The translations under genes were made by a program, and so were the position numbers. Source: Pasteuria penetrans (GTDB lineage Bacteria; Bacillota; Bacilli; Thermoactinomycetales; Thermoactinomycetaceae). From it: 64,000 bases of DNA. Within the stretch, counting starts at the first letter, position 1. The number at the start of each line of letters is the position of its first letter. The notes under the pieces were generated by a model that did not search any database, was not told the DNA's origin, and saw nothing but the letters and a program-made list of their open reading frames with translations. Location of the stretch: positions 930,001 to 994,000 of the forward strand of contig NZ_UZAC03000001.1 in assembly GCF_900538055.1 (NCBI RefSeq), given 5' to 3'. Below, piece by piece: positions 1 to 10,438 of this stretch.

Positions 1-882
1 CAATAAGGTTTCCAACAATGCCTCCCGCAGATTCTCAGCCTGTAACTCAGGGTCATGATGCGCCCCTCCGCGGGGTTCCGCGATAACCCGGTCCACAATA
101 CCTAAATCGTGGAGATCACGCGAAGTAATCTTCAAACTGGACGCCGCCACCTCCGCCTGACCAGCATCCCGCCAGAGAATCGTCGCCGCCCCCTCCGGGG
201 AAATCACCGAAAAGCAGGCATGCTCCAGCATCAACAAACGATTGCCCATCGCAATTCCCAGGGCACCCCCACTACCACCCTCCCCTGTGATAATCGAAAC
301 GATAGGCACACGAAAACCAGCCATAGCAAAGAGGTTGCGAGCGATCGCCTCACTCTGCCCTCGCTCCTCCGCTCCAACCCCCGGATAAGCACCCTGCGTG
401 TCCACCAAAGTAACAATGGGACGACCGAACTTATCTGCCTGCATCATGAGACGCAATGCTTTTCGGTACCCCTCTGGGTGGGGCATCCCAAAATTACGCG
501 CCACCTTTTCTCTCGTATCCCTTCCCCGTTCCTGGGCAATCACCGTTACCGGCCGGGGGAATCCCTGCAAACGGGCAATACCACCCACCATAGCCGCATC
601 ATCCCGGTACAACCGATCCCCATGCAATTCAAGAAAATCGTCAAAAACACTTGTAAAATACCAGGAAGCCGTGGGTCGATTGGGATGACGGGCAATCTGT
701 ACTCGTTGCCAAGGAGTTAGGCGATCATACAACGTCTGAGAGAGACGTTCCGCACGTTCCTCCAGCCCCGCAATTTCCTCCGTTAGATCAATCTTTTTCT
801 CATCCATAAACCTCTTCAGTTCAAAAATTTTTTCCCGAAGTTCTATCAAAGGACGTTCAAATGCCAAGTACCCATTCCGCAT
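1..882 (-). CDS. accA: Acetyl-CoA carboxylase carboxyltransferase subunit alpha (partial, 3' end off window)
   Basis: I translated this on the minus strand: it begins [19 protein letters not shown] and stays open for 294 codons to the left edge, so the C-terminus is missing. AccA pairs with AccD to form the carboxyltransferase that moves CO2 from carboxybiotin to acetyl-CoA, giving malonyl-CoA for fatty acid synthesis in the cytoplasm. Family features visible are the N-terminal helical region, the HGDRLYRDD stretch, [15 protein letters not shown], and the glycine-rich [15 protein letters not shown] crotonase-fold segment. The ATG at 882 lies 22 bp after the accD stop. A GAGGAGG sits 16 nt upstream and overlaps the accD end, so the two are translationally close, as in other Bacillales. 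Confidence 0.95.
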   Translation of the reverse strand, partial: MRNGYLAFERPLIELREKIFELKRFMDEKKIDLTEEIAGLEERAERLSQTLYDRLTPWQRVQIARHPNRPTASWYFTSVFDDFLELHGDRLYRDDAAMVGGIARLQGFPRPVTVIAQERGRDTREKVARNFGMPHPEGYRKALRLMMQADKFGRPIVTLVDTQGAYPGVGAEERGQSEAIARNLFAMAGFRVPIVSIITGEGGSGGALGIAMGNRLLMLEHACFSVISPEGAATILWRDAGQAEVAASSLKITSRDLHDLGIVDRVIAEPRGGAHHDPELQAENLREALLETLL

Positions 883-904
883 GAATGGATCCGCCCCCCT
901 CCTC

Positions 905-1747
905 TCAAGCATGCATGGACAAAATCTTCCCCAACACACCGCGTAGCTGACGCCGGGGAACTACACGATCCACCTGACCCCTCTCCAACAGAAATTCCGC
1001 CGTTTGGAAGCCCTCCGGTAGTTTTTGTCGCACGGTTTGTTCAATCACCCGCTGTCCCGCAAAACCAATCAAAGCACCCGGTTCCGCCAAATGGATATCA
1101 CCCAACATAGCGACACTAGCCGAAACACCACCCGTAGTTGGGTGAGTCAATACAACAACATAGAGTACAGCCGCTTCATGAAGTCTCCTCAACCATAGAC
1201 TGGTTTTGGCCATTTGCATCAGCGAAAGCACCCCCTCCTGCATACGGGCACCCCCTGAAGCCGTACACAACACGAAGGGCGTACGCGCCTCCAACGCACG
1301 TTGTGCGGCACGTGCAATCTTTTCACCCACCACCGAACCCATGCTACCCATACGAAACCGCGAATCCATCACACCAAGTGCCATTGCCTGTCCCTCGATA
1401 CGGGCGAACCCAGTTACAATAGCGTCCTTGAGGGATGTTTTCTTCTGATCAGCCACTATTTTGTCCCTATAACCGGGAAATTGAAGGGGATCACCGGATA
1501 CCAAATCGACATCCCACTCGACAAAACTATCCGTATCTACCAACAAAGCAATCCGTTCCGATGACGAAAGCGAATAATGGTACCCGCAGGACTTACAAAT
1601 TCTCATATTCTTGGCCAATTCCTTTGCCAAATGAATAGCCGAACATTGGGGGCATTTCTCCATAAGCCCCTCTGGGATTTCCCGCTTTGGGGCCCCTACC
1701 GGAATCTCTACCGTAGCATAACGCTTCTGTCTGCGGAACAACGCCAT
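905..1747 (-). CDS. accD: Acetyl-CoA carboxylase carboxyltransferase subunit beta
   Basis: A 280-residue protein of normal family length. A zinc ribbon is present with C32, C35, C51 and C54 (CPQC and CKSC), followed by the crotonase-like carboxyltransferase core with [19 protein letters not shown] and [10 protein letters not shown]. It is the partner of AccA, encoded directly downstream, in malonyl-CoA formation. The ATG at 1747 has GGGGTGGG about 7 nt upstream. In Bacillales dnaE lies upstream of accD with another gene between; here about 4 kb of duplicated and decayed DNA separates the two. Confidence 0.96.
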   Translation of the reverse strand: MALFRRQKRYATVEIPVGAPKREIPEGLMEKCPQCSAIHLAKELAKNMRICKSCGYHYSLSSSERIALLVDTDSFVEWDVDLVSGDPLQFPGYRDKIVADQKKTSLKDAIVTGFARIEGQAMALGVMDSRFRMGSMGSVVGEKIARAAQRALEARTPFVLCTASGGARMQEGVLSLMQMAKTSLWLRRLHEAAVLYVVVLTHPTTGGVSASVAMLGDIHLAEPGALIGFAGQRVIEQTVRQKLPEGFQTAEFLLERGQVDRVVPRRQLRGVLGKILSMHA

Positions 1748-2832
1748 CCAAAACCCACCCCACTCACAAACAGCTCAACCCGTACCCGTTGCCTTGACTT
1801 GATTGTATCATAAACCCCGTAGGGAGGAAATTTTACCATCCAGCTCATCCCCCCTCTGTGAATGATCCTTTATTTACATAGAAACATACTATTTATAAAA
1901 ACAACGTACTCCACCGCAACACCCCCCATCCATTCTCTCCCCAATCGATCCCATAGTACGAGGAAATCGAATCAGGAACGCGGGAGTTCACCCATACCCT
2001 ACTGGCCGGGTAGATCCCCTCGACCCCAAAACAAACACCCCTGCCCTGTCTCCTTGGATCCACTGCGCTTATTGTTTCATAATTCTCTGGGGTCATCCCA
2101 TCCCCAATTCAAACGCCCCCGCCCATCCAGCAAAAATCCTCACAAACTAGGACACTTCTTAGCTAGCATTGTAGAAACTACGCACCCTATTGGATCCGTG
2201 AAAAGATCCTCCGTGGTGAAAATTCTACCATCCCCCCCAAGGAAATTCCCCTATCATCCCTACCTTCCTCTCCCAGAGGAACACGATCATGAGCAACACG
2301 CACGGGAAGGACCACGGCCCAATGGGTCACCCTATCGTCCAGGAAACCAGGACTGGATAGGGATCCGAACTCCCCATGGTACCAGGTTTTTGCTGATCCC
2401 AACGCACCCCGCTGAACCCATCGATCCATACCCTGATGGAAAAAGCTCCGGCCATTCCGGATTTCGAGGATGGATTGAACCATTTTTTCCCTACACCCTA
2501 CGATTCTCCCTCTCCATATCCCCCCTAGCTATACCTTGGAATACAATGGGCCATCTTAGGCGGGTGTAAAAACACGGGACCCTATCACGAAACATGGAAC
2601 CTATCGAACCATGGTTTTGTTCCCGGGACGAAAGAGTTCCCAAGCCCGATATTCAGCCAGAATCCTTTCCTTGCCAGTGAAGATCAACCATGACTACCAT
2701 GATCAGAACATAGTGAGGGAATCCCCCCTGGAAAGAAAGTCCCTAGCATCCGCTCATTCATCACACCAGTGTCCATGGTAAAAAAAAACAAGAAAAAACT
2801 TCCTCGAATCAAGAAAACCCGCCTTACCCATC
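1748..2832. repeat. Non-coding flank R, third copy of a decayed tandem unit
   Basis: About 1.1 kb without a credible gene. From about 2050 it matches the 4640-5347 segment in the same order, including shared stretches such as GAAACTACGCACCCTATT and ATGGGTCACCCTATCG, and part of it also matches 3810-3985. It is the downstream flank of a tandemly repeated block (dnaE 3' end, pgpA, R). The longest open frames here (around 1862-2569 plus, 2187-2483 minus) lack a ribosome site and are not kept in the other copies. Confidence 0.6.
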
Positions 2833-3372
2833 CCCCTCCGAATCCCCATTTCCCCCATCCACGGGTCCATCCAAAGCGCCTACCTTCTACTAGAACCAAT
2901 CGATATCTCTCCTCGGTGGGCCTATTGTGAACGATCCACGCAAGGGCAACCAAACCCCATATCGTTCAGGAAACCATGGATTCGATCCGGATGATCGCTC
3001 AGGGCCTCCATAATCCCTGTTTTCTGCTTATGTAAGATAACCAAAACCCGTCCAACCTATGGACCCATATACATTTGTAATACTAAGAGACAATATCTCA
3101 TCCGTTCCATACAAGGGCCCATCACTCTCCATAATCGTTTGAAAAGGCCCTGGTAACCTCCGCTCCTCCGCTAACACATCGATAGCGATTCCAGTAGGAA
3201 GTAGTACATGCTGTACCTCCCGTTTCTGTAGCACGGTCTCCACACTCTCCAAGCATTCCTTCATTCCTATGGAGGGATGCTAGGGACTCCGCCCATCATA
3301 TACCATCTTTGCGATATCACGAATACGAACGCCGTGTTTTTCTAGCAACTGCAGGGAATATTTATAAAACAA
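2833..3372 (-). pseudogene. pgpA pseudogene (third, broken copy)
   Basis: The sequence is clearly homologous over its whole length to the two intact pgpA copies at 3988-4542 and 5348-5902, with the same TTG start context at 3372. Frame changes and premature stops break it. Only the middle part still reads as protein (KECLESVETVLQKREVQHV, then AIDVLAEERRLPGPFQTIM and DEILSLSITNVYGSIGWTG), with an insertion in HVLLPTGIAID where the intact copies have HALITGIAID. It is the most decayed member of a pgpA triplication and is probably not functional. Confidence 0.85.
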
Positions 3373-3383
3373 AATAAAATACC

Positions 3384-3800
3384 CCCTCAGACCGTGTGTA
3401 CCCTTACCACATCCTGATCCAACAACCTACGCTGGCGGGACAGGTTCTGTGTGTGCGCAATCCGCACGGCATAAGCGGCCATCGAACGCACCGCCCGATC
3501 CTCCTCTACAGAGGGATGTACATCATGGTCCCCCTGCTGCGTTTACGAATCCCCATGCAGGACATGGCAGAATCCCCAAATGCTTCTGACCGCTAGCAAC
3601 CCTGAGATAGGGGGGGAAACCAACAAGGGAACCCAAACCTCCTTGCCGGCAGTTGCTGAAAATACATGATTTTATGTTAGGGAAGAATGGAGTTCTTACG
3701 CCCGGGGCGCCAAGCCTCCAAAGCGGCCAACTACTGAGCGCGGTGCCCGGGTAGGGAAAAAAGCACCTGCCTCTACCCGGGCCATCCCAAACGTCGGACA
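3384..3800 (-). pseudogene. dnaE 3'-end fragment (duplicated with pgpA copy 3)
   Basis: This segment aligns with the last ~420 bp of the intact dnaE (about 5917-6345), including the region coding for its final residues and the stretch CGCCCGGGGCGCCAAGCCTC. Substitutions and frame changes prevent a continuous reading. It sits immediately upstream (minus strand) of the pgpA pseudogene, exactly as the real dnaE end sits upstream of pgpA. It was therefore copied together with pgpA as one unit. Confidence 0.8.
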
Positions 3801-3987
3801 CGGAATCATGTCCCCCTTGGACCCACCCATTGCGTTCCTTATTTCACACATTCCCCGCCGTTTCCAATTCATACGCCACGCCCATCCTAGTAAAGAAAAT
3901 CCCCTATCCTCCCTACCTTCCTTCCCCAAGATAGTACGACATTTCCCCTCAAAACGGGAAAACCCCCCCCAGCCAAGGAAATGCGTA
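3801..3987. repeat. Shortened copy of flank R
   Basis: Non-coding DNA between pgpA copy 2 and the copy-3 dnaE fragment. It resembles parts of 2060-2260 (for example CGCCCATCC followed by CCTATCCTCCCTACCTTCCT-like sequence). It appears to be a truncated R flank, so the repeat units differ in length because of deletions. Confidence 0.5.
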
Positions 3988-4542
3988 TCATCCGCCCTCC
4001 TCCGAATCCCCATTTCCCCCATCTGCGGATTCATCCACAGCACCCATTTTCCCTAAAACAGAGCGATATCTCTCCCTGTTGGGCCGATTATGGGCAATCC
4101 GCGCAGAAGCAGCCGCAGCCAGACCTGCCACGATATCGTCCAAGAAAACGTGAATTCGATCCGGGTGATCGTCCAGAGCCTTAATAATCCCTGTTTTCTG
4201 TCTATCAAGATAGCCAAAACTCGTCAAACCAATGGATCCATATACATTCGTGATACTAAGAGCCAGTATCTCATCAATTCCATATAGAGGATCATCGCTA
4301 TCCATAATGGTTTGAAAAGGCCCTGATAACCTACGCTTCTCCGCTAACACATCGATAGAGATTCCGGTAATGAGTGCATGCTGTACCTCCCGTTTCCGCA
4401 GTACAGCCTCTACACTCTCCAGGCATTCCTTCATTTCCATGGAAGGATGATGGGGGCTCTGCAAATCATATACAATCTCCGCGATATCACGAATACGAAC
4501 GCCCCGTTCTTCCAGCAACTGTAAAGAATATTTATAAAACAA
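3988..4542 (-). CDS. pgpA: Phosphatidylglycerophosphatase A family protein, second copy
   Basis: A 184-residue protein of the PgpA/YutG family, which in other bacteria dephosphorylates phosphatidylglycerophosphate to phosphatidylglycerol in membrane lipid synthesis. It starts FYKYSLQLLEERGVRIRDI and keeps the family core KREVQHALITGI, LYGIDEILALSITNVYGSIG, and FLDDIVAGLAAAASARIAHN. The TTG at 4542 was chosen by exact match with the first copy; a GAGGGGGG lies upstream. The stop codon of the upstream dnaE fragment has changed to CGA here, so the frame is open further upstream to a dnaE-derived tail (DAVRVQTI); a fused longer product is possible but unlikely. It is about 90% similar to copy 1 and still intact. 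Confidence 0.85.
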   Translation of the reverse strand: MFYKYSLQLLEERGVRIRDIAEIVYDLQSPHHPSMEMKECLESVEAVLRKREVQHALITGISIDVLAEKRRLSGPFQTIMDSDDPLYGIDEILALSITNVYGSIGLTSFGYLDRQKTGIIKALDDHPDRIHVFLDDIVAGLAAAASARIAHNRPNRERYRSVLGKMGAVDESADGGNGDSEEGG

Positions 4543-4556
4543 AACAAAATACCCCC

Positions 4557-4640
4557 CTCGGATCGTCTGTACCCTTACCGCATCCCGATCCAACACAATC
4601 TACACCAGCGGGACAGGTTCTGGTGCGTACAACGATACGG
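4557..4640 (-). pseudogene. Short dnaE 3'-end fragment (duplicated with pgpA copy 2)
   Basis: About 85 bp match the final codons of dnaE (the DAVRVHTI end and the residues just before). The dnaE stop is mutated. Upstream of it the similarity stops and R-type flank begins, so most of the duplicated dnaE end has been deleted in this unit. Confidence 0.75.
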
Positions 4641-5347
4641 CATAAGGGGTCCTCCCATTCCCGATTCGGATGCCCCCGCAAAAATCCCTATCCCAATCGG
4701 GCGGCGTTGTGGAAACTACGCACCCTATTAGGTCCGTGGAGAGATCCCCCATGCCATGACCCCTCATCAAGGAAGTTCTCTACCTTCCCCCGGAGTAGCA
4801 CGATAGGTTTTCCCCCTTAAAGAGAACAACAATGGATCACACGCACGGAGACGGCCACGACCAGATGGGTCACCCTATCGCCTAAGGAAACCCCAGATAG
4901 AAATCCGGATTTCCGCGCTGATCCAGCGCAACCCAAATCCGACCCATCTATACCCTATGGGTGGGTACTAAAACGCCAAAACTTCATCCACATCCTCCAC
5001 GTCTCATTCACCACCCACAATCCGTTGAAAGGGCTCCCGTGGTTTCCCCCCTATCCGTTGACTCATCATGACTTCCGCGATCCAAACGCCCCACACTTGC
5101 ACAATAGGAACTCTTCTGAAATGTACGTCTCCAGGTTCAAACCGAAAGCAAAAAAACCGCAAGTTATCCATAGGGATCGCGGTATCCCTGAACACATATA
5201 CGCCACGTTTTGCCTAACATAATGGGGGAGATAGTGATGGAATCCTCTCTGGGGGAAAAGTACCCAGCATCCTTAATCCATCCACCATACCGACATCCAT
5301 AGTAACAAAAGAGGTCAAAAAATACGAGAAAAAACTCCCCCCAACCA
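4641..5347. repeat. Non-coding flank R, first copy
   Basis: About 700 bp downstream (minus strand) of the first pgpA. It is colinear with about 2050-2832, including the last 120 bp before pgpA (shared CCTCCGAATC and a CCCAGCATCC-like motif). I see no gene with a ribosome site. It marks the boundary of the repeated unit. Confidence 0.6.
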
Positions 5348-5902
5348 TCATCCACCCTCCTCCGAATCTAAATTCCCCCTATCTGCGGATCCATCCATGG
5401 CACCCATTTTCTCTAAAACAGGGCGATATCTCTCCCTGTTGGGACGATTGTGAGCAATCCGCGCAGAAGCAGCCGCAGCTAGACCTGCTACGATATCGTC
5501 CAGAAAAACATGGATTCGATCCGGGTGATCGTTCAGAGCCTTAATGATCCCCGTTTTCTGCTTATCAAGATAACCAAAACCCGTCAAACCTATGGATCCA
5601 TATACATTTGTAATACTAAGAGCCAGTACCTCATCAATTCCATACAAAGGCTCATCACTATCCATAATCGTTTGGAAAGGACCCGACAATTTACGCTCCT
5701 CCGCCAACATATCGATAGCGATTCCGGTAATGAGTGCGTGCTGTACCTCCCGTTTATGTAGCACGGCCTCTACACTCTCCAGGCATTCCTGTATTTCCAT
5801 GGAGGGATTATAGGGACTTTGCAAATCATATACAATCTCCGCTATATCACGAATACGAACACCGCGTTTTTCTAACAATTGCAAAGAATATTTATAAAAC
5901 AA
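5348..5902 (-). CDS. pgpA: Phosphatidylglycerophosphatase A family protein, first copy
   Basis: A 184-residue PgpA/YutG-family protein, expected to act in phosphatidylglycerol synthesis. It opens with FYKYSLQLLEKRGVRIRDIAE and contains KREVQHALITGIAIDMLAE, LYGIDEVLALSITNVYGSIG and FLDDIVAGLAAAASARIAHN, all typical of the family. The C-terminal 25 residues are acidic and glycine-rich. The TTG start at 5902 follows GAGGGGGG by a normal distance and lies 14 nt after the dnaE stop, so it is probably co-transcribed with dnaE. This is not the usual dnaE neighbour in Bacillus. A nearly identical intact copy and a broken one follow downstream. Confidence 0.88.
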   Translation of the reverse strand: MFYKYSLQLLEKRGVRIRDIAEIVYDLQSPYNPSMEIQECLESVEAVLHKREVQHALITGIAIDMLAEERKLSGPFQTIMDSDEPLYGIDEVLALSITNVYGSIGLTGFGYLDKQKTGIIKALNDHPDRIHVFLDDIVAGLAAAASARIAHNRPNRERYRPVLEKMGAMDGSADRGNLDSEEGG

Positions 5903-5916
5903 GATAAGAGCCCCCC

Positions 5917-8900
5917 TCAGATCGTATGTACCCTTACCGCATCCTGACCCAACAACCTACGCCAACGAGACAGGTTCTGTGTGTGCAATTGCACAGTATA
6001 AGTGGAACGCGGCAATCGAACACACCGCCCGGTCCCCTCATAAAAGAGATATACATCATGGTCTCCCTGCTGCTTTTGCAAGTCCCGATGCAGGGCATGC
6101 AGAATCTCTGGACGCTCCTGATCATGAGCCACCCTAAGATAGAGGGAGGGAAAACAACAAGGGAACCCAAGCCGCTGCTCCTCCCTTGCTAACAGTTGCT
6201 GACGGGACATGGGTTTACGGGCGGGAAGAATGAAGTTCCGCCCGGGGCGCCAAGCCTCCAAAGCAGCCAACTGCTGAGCGCGGTGCCCGGGTAGGGAAAG
6301 GAAGGCACCTGCCTCGGCCAGGGACAGCAAAATATCCGATCTGGGATTTGGTACCATCGATAGGAAATCCTCCCAAGTCTCCCCCCCTCCCCTACGAGCA
6401 GCCAACCAAGCTTCCCCCCAAGCGAAGGGTAGGCCACGAATCGCACCCAACCCTGTCCGAACGAATTTCCCTGCAGGGTTCCCCTCAGCGCGGAAGGATA
6501 ACACACTCTGCCAGATGTCGGGGGACAGCAAGCGTATCCCTCCTTGAACCGCTGTGGCTGCCAACTCTGCCAACCGACGACCCCCACCGACCCTATGGGT
6601 GAGACAAGCTGCCCAAAAGACGGCTGGATAGTGAGTCCTACCATAAGCCAAACGATACACCAAAGTGGCATAAGCAGCCGCGTGGCTACGGTTGAAGGTA
6701 AAACCAGCATAGGAACAAAGACGCCGATACCAGGCCATCGCATCCTCACGATCATGACCCCTTGCCTGGCAACCCAGGAGAAAATTTTCTCCCAGCGCGG
6801 TCAGTTCATCCTGATCACGCTTACTGACCGCGGCTTGTAAACGATCCGCATCCGGCCAAGAAAAACCTGCCAATTTACGGCCCATAGCCATAACCTGTTC
6901 CTGGTATATCAGCACCCCACGCGTAGAGCGGAGGAGATCCCGAACCCCTGCTACATCGGGGTGACCCCCCCCCTCCACGGACGATCCAGGTCTCTGGGAC
7001 TTGGGAAATCGAAGGTAGCGATTAGCATATGCCTGCGTACCTGGACGGTGCAAAGCCAGAATATCCATAAGGTCATCCAACCGTGTGGGGCGGATGGTTC
7101 GTAACAACCGACGCATACCGGGGGATTCTACCTGGAAGAGTCCTACTGTATCCCCCCGTGCGAGAAGCTGATAGGTGGCCGCATCCCCATCGGGAATATG
7201 GGACTGTACGGACCGAATAGAATCTAGGATCGCAAGATGACGTAGTCCTAAAATATCCAATTTGAGAAAACCCAATTTTCTCAAGACATGCATATCATAT
7301 TGAATACGCCACATCGCATGGGTACCCACTTCCAGGGGGAACTGCTCTACCAACGACCGGCTCGTTATGATCACACCCGCTGGATGGGTGACTACCTGAC
7401 GCGGTAAACCCACCCAATGCTGCAAAAAGGTACGTAATGTCGTATAAACGGGTTCCTCCAACTGACGCCGGAAAGCCGGAGCGGACTGAAAGGCAACCTC
7501 CAACGTGGTCGACGTACGGGGGATCCACTGTAGCCATTGCTTCAGAAGTTCCTTCGATACCTTACACTGGGGGGCAAGCGCCTGCAGGGCCAGACGAGGG
7601 GTCCAGGACCCAAAGGCAACCATCTGCGCGACATTTTCTTCACCATATTGTGTCTTGAGATAGGAGAGGAGCTCAGGACGCCGTCGATCGTCAACATCCA
7701 AATCGATATCAGGAAATCCCTTCCGCTCAGCGTGCAGAAAACGGGCAAAAAGCAAATCACACTGAATGGGATCAACGTCCGTAATACCCAGGGTATAAAC
7801 CAACAGACTACCCGCGGCAGAACCCCGACCCGGTCCACACGCAATGCCCATACGGTGGGCGTATCGGACCACATCCGCAACAATGAGGAGGTAGGTGGTC
7901 ATACCCAGGGAGAATACCGTAGCCAATTCTTCCTCCAACCGCTGCTGAACCTCCTGGGGTAAAGGATCAGCATACCGGATACGGGCCCCCCTATAGGACA
8001 AATCCCGTAAATGATGGTGTTCCTCCCTGCCCACGGGCAAGGGGGCTGCAGGCAGGGAGGGAGAAAAACAAAAGGACGAAGTCGCTTGGGAACAACGCTC
8101 AGCAATCCGAACGGTTTCCGCAAGGGCTGCAGGAAGTTCAGCGAACCTCTGCCGCATCGCCTGTACCGACAATAAAGCGCAGTCGTGATTGAAAAAGCGC
8201 CAACTGGCCGCTTCCCCACCACGGGCCGCATGAACGACCATAGCTGCACGGGCGGCCTGATCTTCTTCCCGTACCGCACACACTGTATGTGTGGCTACAA
8301 CAGGCAGGGCCCATTGGCGGGCCAGCTGAAGAAGATCCCTGTTCATTTTTCTTTGTATCGGCCACCCATGATCCTGTACTTCGATCCGTAACTGCTGAGG
8401 GGACAAAATCCGCCTAAGGGAACGCAGTACACGACGCACCCCCTCCTCCCCCCCCGCTAGCCAGGCCTGGGGAAGCAAACCATCCCAACTACCACTCAAA
8501 ACGATCAAACCTGTTGCATTCTTCGCTAGGACCGCATAACGAAGTGCCGGATTCTGGGATCGTCGTTCCCCCTCTGGTACCCTGAGCTGTTGAACGATTT
8601 GCAGCAAATTACGGTATCCAACTGGTGTTTCTGCCAATAAAATGAGACGTGGTATCACCCAATTACGAGCAAAATGAGGGGGCCGTTCCATTCCCCACTC
8701 TACCTCAACCGCTAAACTTACCTCACAACCTATGATGGGCTGAAGATCGTGTTCACGGCACGCCCACACCAGAGCGGGGAGACCATAGAGCCCATGATGG
8801 TCCGTAAGGGCTAAGGCAGGCATACCTGCCGCCTTCGCTGCTAGGGCAAGGGATGCAACGGGTGCTATGCTAACCCCAAAACTGTAAGCACTGTGCACAC

Positions 8901-8925
8901 GCAAATGAACAAAGGATATGTTCAT
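5917..8925 (-). CDS. dnaE: DNA polymerase III subunit alpha, apparently lacking the OB fold
   Basis: A 1002-residue DnaE-type replicative polymerase; family members are usually about 1,100 or more. Seen in order are an N-terminal PHP domain (HSAYSFG near residue 11, TDHHGLYG near 41), the polymerase palm with GPGRGSAAGS (364-373) and the catalytic aspartates in PDIDLD (405-410), a further LKLDILGL, and fingers/tandem HhH regions. After REEQRLGF the protein passes directly into the terminal region that in other DnaEs follows the OB domain (LYLRV to LLGQDAVRVHTI), so about 100 residues of OB fold seem to be missing. ATG 8925 has GGGGGGAGGGG just upstream. It extends DNA during replication together with the clamp and, in Bacillales, PolC. 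Confidence 0.95.
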   Translation of the reverse strand: MNISFVHLRVHSAYSFGVSIAPVASLALAAKAAGMPALALTDHHGLYGLPALVWACREHDLQPIIGCEVSLAVEVEWGMERPPHFARNWVIPRLILLAETPVGYRNLLQIVQQLRVPEGERRSQNPALRYAVLAKNATGLIVLSGSWDGLLPQAWLAGGEEGVRRVLRSLRRILSPQQLRIEVQDHGWPIQRKMNRDLLQLARQWALPVVATHTVCAVREEDQAARAAMVVHAARGGEAASWRFFNHDCALLSVQAMRQRFAELPAALAETVRIAERCSQATSSFCFSPSLPAAPLPVGREEHHHLRDLSYRGARIRYADPLPQEVQQRLEEELATVFSLGMTTYLLIVADVVRYAHRMGIACGPGRGSAAGSLLVYTLGITDVDPIQCDLLFARFLHAERKGFPDIDLDVDDRRRPELLSYLKTQYGEENVAQMVAFGSWTPRLALQALAPQCKVSKELLKQWLQWIPRTSTTLEVAFQSAPAFRRQLEEPVYTTLRTFLQHWVGLPRQVVTHPAGVIITSRSLVEQFPLEVGTHAMWRIQYDMHVLRKLGFLKLDILGLRHLAILDSIRSVQSHIPDGDAATYQLLARGDTVGLFQVESPGMRRLLRTIRPTRLDDLMDILALHRPGTQAYANRYLRFPKSQRPGSSVEGGGHPDVAGVRDLLRSTRGVLIYQEQVMAMGRKLAGFSWPDADRLQAAVSKRDQDELTALGENFLLGCQARGHDREDAMAWYRRLCSYAGFTFNRSHAAAYATLVYRLAYGRTHYPAVFWAACLTHRVGGGRRLAELAATAVQGGIRLLSPDIWQSVLSFRAEGNPAGKFVRTGLGAIRGLPFAWGEAWLAARRGGGETWEDFLSMVPNPRSDILLSLAEAGAFLSLPGHRAQQLAALEAWRPGRNFILPARKPMSRQQLLAREEQRLGFPCCFPSLYLRVAHDQERPEILHALHRDLQKQQGDHDVYLFYEGTGRCVRLPRSTYTVQLHTQNLSRWRRLLGQDAVRVHTI

Positions 8926-10204
8926 CCCCTCCCCCCGCTTTTCCTAAACCCCCTATGGGTAGGTTGCACAAACCCGAAGGGATGCATAGTTTCTGTAGTA
9001 TGATTAAGACAACAAACCTGCTCAATAAAAATTCCTCATAGGACTAGGACGACAGAAACGCGATCCAAAAACTCAGGAAAAAATCATCCCTCCCACTATG
9101 CAGAAACGAGGAACCCATATAGCAAGAAAATAATAATATTTCACTCATTATCAAATATTTTATTATATTATTTTCTACAAAACAGGGGATAGAAACAGGC
9201 CACGGTTCCCACCGGCCAAGCAGAACTGGATTCCGCTCGCGTTTTATACTACAATACAGTATACAATTGGGATATTTCACGGACAGTGAACCCTACTCGT
9301 TGGGGGGGTCACCGCTTTACATAATGTCCGCACGTTCCGTACCCATATCCCACCACCATAGGAGTACACATTGTTGCCTACATTTAGGGCCCATGAATGC
9401 ACCAGGGGCTCCGCGTTTGCAAAGGAATCTCAAAATCTCTCCAAATGATCATACAATAAAAACACCTAAAGCTACAAGGGGATGAAACCGCCCCCTCCCC
9501 CTGCGTTCCTCCACCTGGTACTTTATGCATACCATCGTTGCATCCTGAACAGGCTGGTGGATAAAACCATTCTATCCATCCCAGGAATCATAGTACTGAA
9601 TTTCATGCCCGGGGGTTGTCCAAGGAAGTTCATGAACATCCAATGAAACCCTTTTACCCTAAGGTAGTACACGCCATGGGCCAATGGAACTACTAAGGAC
9701 CCCTGATGTGGGCCTAGTGAACCCGCAAAATAGGAAATCATCGTAAATCAATAGATTCCATAAACCATCCATCCGCAATGGGACCTATTCCTCCACAAGA
9801 AATCCCAGACAAATACATTTGCGGTTCGTAGGCCGACAGAGTGGGAAACCTGTGAAAAGGACACCGGGACCCACCCACAGAAAGCAAAGAAAAAGAAGGA
9901 AGGGTGTATCCCCCCGGGGAACCCTATCGGACGATGGATTCGTCACCCCTGATTTTTAGATCCATGGGGTTTGATCCTACCTCACCTATACCTAACAGGG
10001 ATCATCATGGGACATCCGTGATCCGATACCATGCAGGGGATCTCAGAGAATGAGTGAATCCGATCGTTTCCCCCTCAGGGGAGACGGATGGAAGAATATG
10101 CAAGAACATATTTTATCCTTCCTTACGTGGTCTGTCCTTCAGCTTTGTGATATACCAGGTACTTTTGCCGCCGCTTAGATTAGGGAAAAAGGGGGTTATG
10201 GTCG
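8926..10204. other. Gene-poor stretch
   Basis: About 1.3 kb between dnaE and the next small ORF. It includes an AT-rich patch at about 9120-9180 and otherwise neutral-looking sequence. No open frame combines a ribosome site with protein-like composition. It looks like decayed DNA, but I cannot name what it derives from. Confidence 0.5.
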
Positions 10205-10438
10205 ATGATCATCAATCGAAAAAGAATTGCCCGTGAAAAAATTGAGCGGCTCAAGCGAGGGTACTCGGCTTTTACAGAATCGGAGGAAATCGCTACCCGG
10301 ATTGAACGGGAACTCAGCAAAATCCCGCTCGAGGTCCATATTGATCGAACCCCACTTGGTTGTTGGTTCATTCCAGAAACCCATCAAACCACCGATACGA
10401 ACAGTTCCTCCCCTTCCCACATCGGTAGAAACTCCTAG
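10205..10438 (+). CDS. Small basic protein of unknown function
   Basis: A 77-residue ORF in a gene-poor region. I do not recognise it. ATG 10205 is preceded by AAAGGGGG about 9 nt upstream, which is why I keep it. The first half is basic and helical (MIINRKRIAREKIERLKRG, then ESEEIATRIERELSKI), followed by a hydrophobic turn containing IDRTPLGCWFIP. The tail (THQTTDTNSSSPSHIG) looks unstructured. It could be a conserved small protein or the end of a decayed gene. No neighbour suggests a role. Confidence 0.45.
   Translation: MIINRKRIAREKIERLKRGYSAFTESEEIATRIERELSKIPLEVHIDRTPLGCWFIPETHQTTDTNSSSPSHIGRNS

Noticed and set aside
109-720. Plus-strand ORF of 203 codons over accA
   Set aside because: Antisense shadow of accA. 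The minus-strand translation gives clear AccA motifs.
1862-2569. 235-codon plus ORF in flank R
   Set aside because: Not preserved in the homologous copy at 4640-5347, Pro/His/Ser-rich composition of random GC-biased DNA, no ribosome site.
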